A DNA stretch of 28,259 nt from JBKPHS01 sp046729975. Lineage in GTDB: Bacteria > Actinomycetota > Thermoleophilia > Solirubrobacterales > Thermoleophilaceae. The position numbers and the translations under genes are program-made. Below are positions 26,762 through 28,259 of this stretch, piece by piece. Under the pieces are notes generated by a model. It ran no database searches, was not told the DNA's origin, and saw only the letters and a list, made by a program, of their open reading frames with translations. Positions within the stretch are counted from its first letter, which is position 1, and each line of letters opens with the position of its first letter. The DNA is taken from positions 1-28,259 of the forward strand of contig JBKPHS010000127.1 of NCBI GenBank assembly GCA_046729975.1, written 5' to 3'.

Positions 26762-27223
26762 CTACCAGCTGCCCGACGTCGGGCAAGCACCCTTGCCCGT
26801 CGGCGTGCACGAGCGGACGCTCGCGCCGCTCAGGCTCGCCTTGGTGATCGTGAACGTGTGCCTACTGCCGCTGTCGGCCTTCGACTTCGCCGTCACGACG
26901 TAGCCGTTCGTGCCGGTCGACGCGACCGAAACCTCGCCACCGTTGGTCGCCGTCGCAACCAGGTTGAGGCCGGTGTCGGGCAGCTCGGTCGGGCTGTCGC
27001 ACTTCGTGTAGTCCTCCTCGTTGGCGTAGCAGGACTCCACCTGGGAGACCAGGTTACGGGCGTTCGACTTCGCGTCCGCGTCCTGGCCCTTCTCCCGCTG
27101 ACCCAGGAAGGCCGGCAGGGCGATCGCGGCAAGGATGCCGATGATCAGAATGACGACGAGGAGCTCGATCAGGGTAAAACCGCTCTCCTCGGACTGAATG
27201 CGCTCGCGGAGCTTCCGCAGCAT
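26762..27223 (-). CDS. pilA: Major type IV pilin
   Basis: A 153-residue prepilin and the likely main pilus subunit. The leader ESG is cut after Gly15, giving FTLIELLVVILIIGILAAIALP with Glu20 at +5. The mature form is ~138 residues. Four Cys are present (65, 75, 139, 147), allowing an alpha/beta-loop and a C-terminal disulfide. Mostly polar, Thr/Ser/Gly-rich beta region. It stands alone between a sigma-28-like promoter and a hairpin. A perfect Shine-Dalgarno AAGGAGGT (27236-27229) lies 5 nt before the ATG, the strongest in the window, consistent with high expression. A type II secretion pseudopilin is less likely given the pilMNO genes. Confidence 0.93.
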   Translation of the reverse strand: MLRKLRERIQSEESGFTLIELLVVILIIGILAAIALPAFLGQREKGQDADAKSNARNLVSQVESCYANEEDYTKCDSPTELPDTGLNLVATATNGGEVSVASTGTNGYVVTAKSKADSGSRHTFTITKASLSGASVRSCTPTGKGACPTSGSW

Positions 27224-27228
27224 CTGAG

Positions 27229-27236
27229 ACCTCCTT
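27229..27236 (-). promoter_or_regulatory. Strong Shine-Dalgarno of pilA
   Basis: AAGGAGGT on the minus strand, 5 nt before the ATG. It fully matches the anti-SD core, unlike the leaderless-looking neighbours. Confidence 0.85.
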
Positions 27237-27302
27237 GTGAGGTATCCGGTTGGGTCTGTGGGCCAGCCACCGCGGAATTCCCCCGGCCCTGGCTCTGCGG
27301 AG

Positions 27303-27330
27303 TTATCGGCCCCGTCCGGAGGCGGCTTTA
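27303..27330 (-). promoter_or_regulatory. Sigma-28-like promoter of pilA
   Basis: Minus strand: TAAAGCCG with TAAA at 27330-27327, 16-bp spacer, GCCGATAA (27310-27303), which is the exact sigma-28 -10 consensus. The expected start near 27296 gives a leader of about 70 nt that includes the strong ribosome binding site. Confidence 0.7.
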
Positions 27331-27407
27331 ATCGTTCATGCGTCTAGCCACAAGGCGTCCGAGCCCGCTCGTGGAGCGGCATCGGCACGGGTTAGCATCC
27401 GGCGGCG

Positions 27408-27821
27408 ATGCAACTGCGCCGGGCTCTGCTGCTGTTCGCCGTCGTCCTCGGCCTCGGAGCACTGGCGGCGTCGCTTGCCCCGCCGCCCGACCGCTCAGAG
27501 GATCGCCCACGGCCACCGGCGCAGATCGCGCCCGCGGAGCGCAGAGGAGAAGCGGGCAAAATCGTCAACCTGTCATTCCAGGCGCGCGGGCGGCCCCGTA
27601 CGGCGACCGTCGGGGTCGGGAGGCACGTGGTAATCACGGTCAGCGCGCGCCATGCCGGCCAGGTGTCCGTCGAGGGGCTCGGCGTCGTGTCGGCCGTGAC
27701 GCCGCGAAGCCCCGCGCAGTTCGATCTGCTGACCGAGCGCGAAGGTCGCTTCCGCGTGGTCTTCCTGCCGGCCACTGCTTCGGCGGGCCGCACCGCGGGC
27801 TACCTGGTCGTCACCGCGTAA
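27408..27821 (+). CDS. Small secreted or membrane-anchored protein, unknown function
   Basis: A 137-residue protein, divergent from pilA. The N-terminus QLRRALLLFAVVLGLGALAASLAPPPD is a signal peptide or signal anchor. A Pro/Arg-rich linker (~28-50) and a compact beta-rich domain follow (IVNLSFQARGRPRTATVGVGRHVVITVSA ... EGRFRVVFLPATASAGRTAGYLVVT), which has a cupredoxin-like look but no Cu-ligand Cys or Met. No family is recognised with confidence. The ATG has GGCGG upstream and a possible TTAGCAT -10. Its 3' end faces the small membrane gene 14 bp away. Confidence 0.6.
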   Translation: MQLRRALLLFAVVLGLGALAASLAPPPDRSEDRPRPPAQIAPAERRGEAGKIVNLSFQARGRPRTATVGVGRHVVITVSARHAGQVSVEGLGVVSAVTPRSPAQFDLLTEREGRFRVVFLPATASAGRTAGYLVVTA

Positions 27822-27835
27822 GCCCTGATCCCCTG

Positions 27836-28021
27836 TCAGCCTCGCGTGGTCGGTGGCGCGCCGAGCCACAGTCCGCTTACGGCTCCAGCAAGGACGACGA
27901 GGGTGGCGGCGACCAGCCAGCAGGCGGCGGCCCGCCACTTCCTCACTCGCCCCAGCGCGGCCGACAGGAGCCACGTCAGCGCAACGCCTCCCAGCGCCGA
28001 GGCGACCAACAAGGCGGTCAT
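27836..28021 (-). CDS. Small two-helix membrane protein downstream of pilC
   Basis: A 61-residue predicted membrane protein with two hydrophobic segments (TALLVASALGGVALTWLLSAAL and AACWLVAATLVVLAGAVSGLWL) joined by a basic loop GRVRKWR. GGAG lies 4 nt before the ATG, and the gene begins 13 bp after the pilC stop in the same direction. These points support a real gene, but no homology is recognised. An accessory to the pilus platform is conjecture from position. Confidence 0.5.
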   Translation of the reverse strand: MTALLVASALGGVALTWLLSAALGRVRKWRAAACWLVAATLVVLAGAVSGLWLGAPPTTRG

Positions 28022-28034
28022 GCGCTCCGCACGA

Positions 28035-28259
28035 CTAGCGGATCTGGTCGTAGACCTTGAACATCGGCATGTACATCGCGATCACGATGAAGCCGACGAT
28101 GGCGCCGACGACGACGAACATGAGCGGCTCGAGGATCGAGGTCAGCGCCTTCAGCGCCGCGGCCACCTCGTCCTCGTAGAAGTCCGCGATCTTGCTCAAC
28201 ATGGCGTCGAGGGCGCCGGTCTCCTCGCCCACGGCGACCATCTGCGTGACCATGATTGG
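28035..28259 (-). CDS. pilC: Type IV pilus platform protein PilC, C-terminal end only
   Basis: The last ~74 residues of a GspF/PilC inner-membrane platform protein; the start lies beyond the window edge. VAVGEETGALDAMLSKIADFYEDEV is the diagnostic second GspF-domain motif, followed by the final membrane segment (LMFVVVGAIVGFIVIAMYMPMF) and the usual short tail. PilC connects the PilB/PilT motor ATPases, presumably encoded further upstream, to pilin assembly. No in-frame stop occurs before the edge, so the gene continues. Confidence 0.93.
   Translation of the reverse strand, partial: PIMVTQMVAVGEETGALDAMLSKIADFYEDEVAAALKALTSILEPLMFVVVGAIVGFIVIAMYMPMFKVYDQIR

Noticed and set aside
27241..27400. 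Possible c-di-GMP riboswitch in the pilA leader
   Set aside because: An AAAGCC...CTCCGG segment looked suggestive, but the GEMM core (GGGCAAACC, tetraloop and receptor) is absent. The segment is better explained as the sigma-28-like promoter.

Overview
The window is high-GC DNA with dense, mostly minus-strand genes that often overlap by 4 bp (ATGA or GTGA). Gene content (long-form chorismate synthase, fused AroK-AroB, ImuB/DnaE2 mutasome, a Gram-positive-type LexA box, GTG starts, leaderless-looking promoters, a type IV pilus without outer-membrane parts) points to an Actinomycetota chromosome, perhaps class Thermoleophilia (Solirubrobacterales/Gaiellales). That placement is inferred from style and was not tested by a search.

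Layout, left to right. 1-1486: 3'-truncated efp preceded by an AbiEi/DUF559 protein. 1591-5060: GT87-like membrane protein (+), MBL-fold hydrolase (-), amidase (+). 5124-6488: secreted IPT/TIG plus calcium-binding-repeat protein. 6552-13561: a minus-strand series read imuB, small DUF6504-like gene, dnaE2, DUF72, FIST, headed by a LexA (SOS) box. 13833-18038: shikimate operon aroC, aroK-aroB, aroQ plus an M24 peptidase. 18092-18757: secreted Ig-like protein. 18812-28259: type IV pilus locus (pilC end, pilA, three minor-pilin-like genes, prepilin peptidase, pilM, pilN, pilO, PilP-like gene), with two small accessory membrane or secreted genes.

How it fits together. Pre-pilins are cleaved by the prepilin peptidase. 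PilM (cytoplasmic, actin-like) docks on PilN, and PilN, PilO and the PilP-like protein form the membrane alignment complex with the PilC platform. Each of the three visible pilus transcription units has a sigma-28 (FliA/WhiG)-type promoter just upstream (TMAA, 16 bp, near-GCCGATAA). The same motif precedes the secreted calcium-binding protein and the GT87-like gene, suggesting one surface/motility regulon.

The most unusual feature is in dnaE2. A 135-bp in-frame insertion (9460-9594) has a core, 9496-9579, that folds into a long imperfect palindrome. This resembles the protein-coding palindromic elements known from Rickettsia. The aro/pepP block and efp, often neighbours in bacteria, are separated here by about 13 kb carrying the SOS mutasome and unrelated genes. 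No rRNA, tRNA, CRISPR array, transposase or prophage gene was seen, and there is no gene-free stretch over 300 bases.
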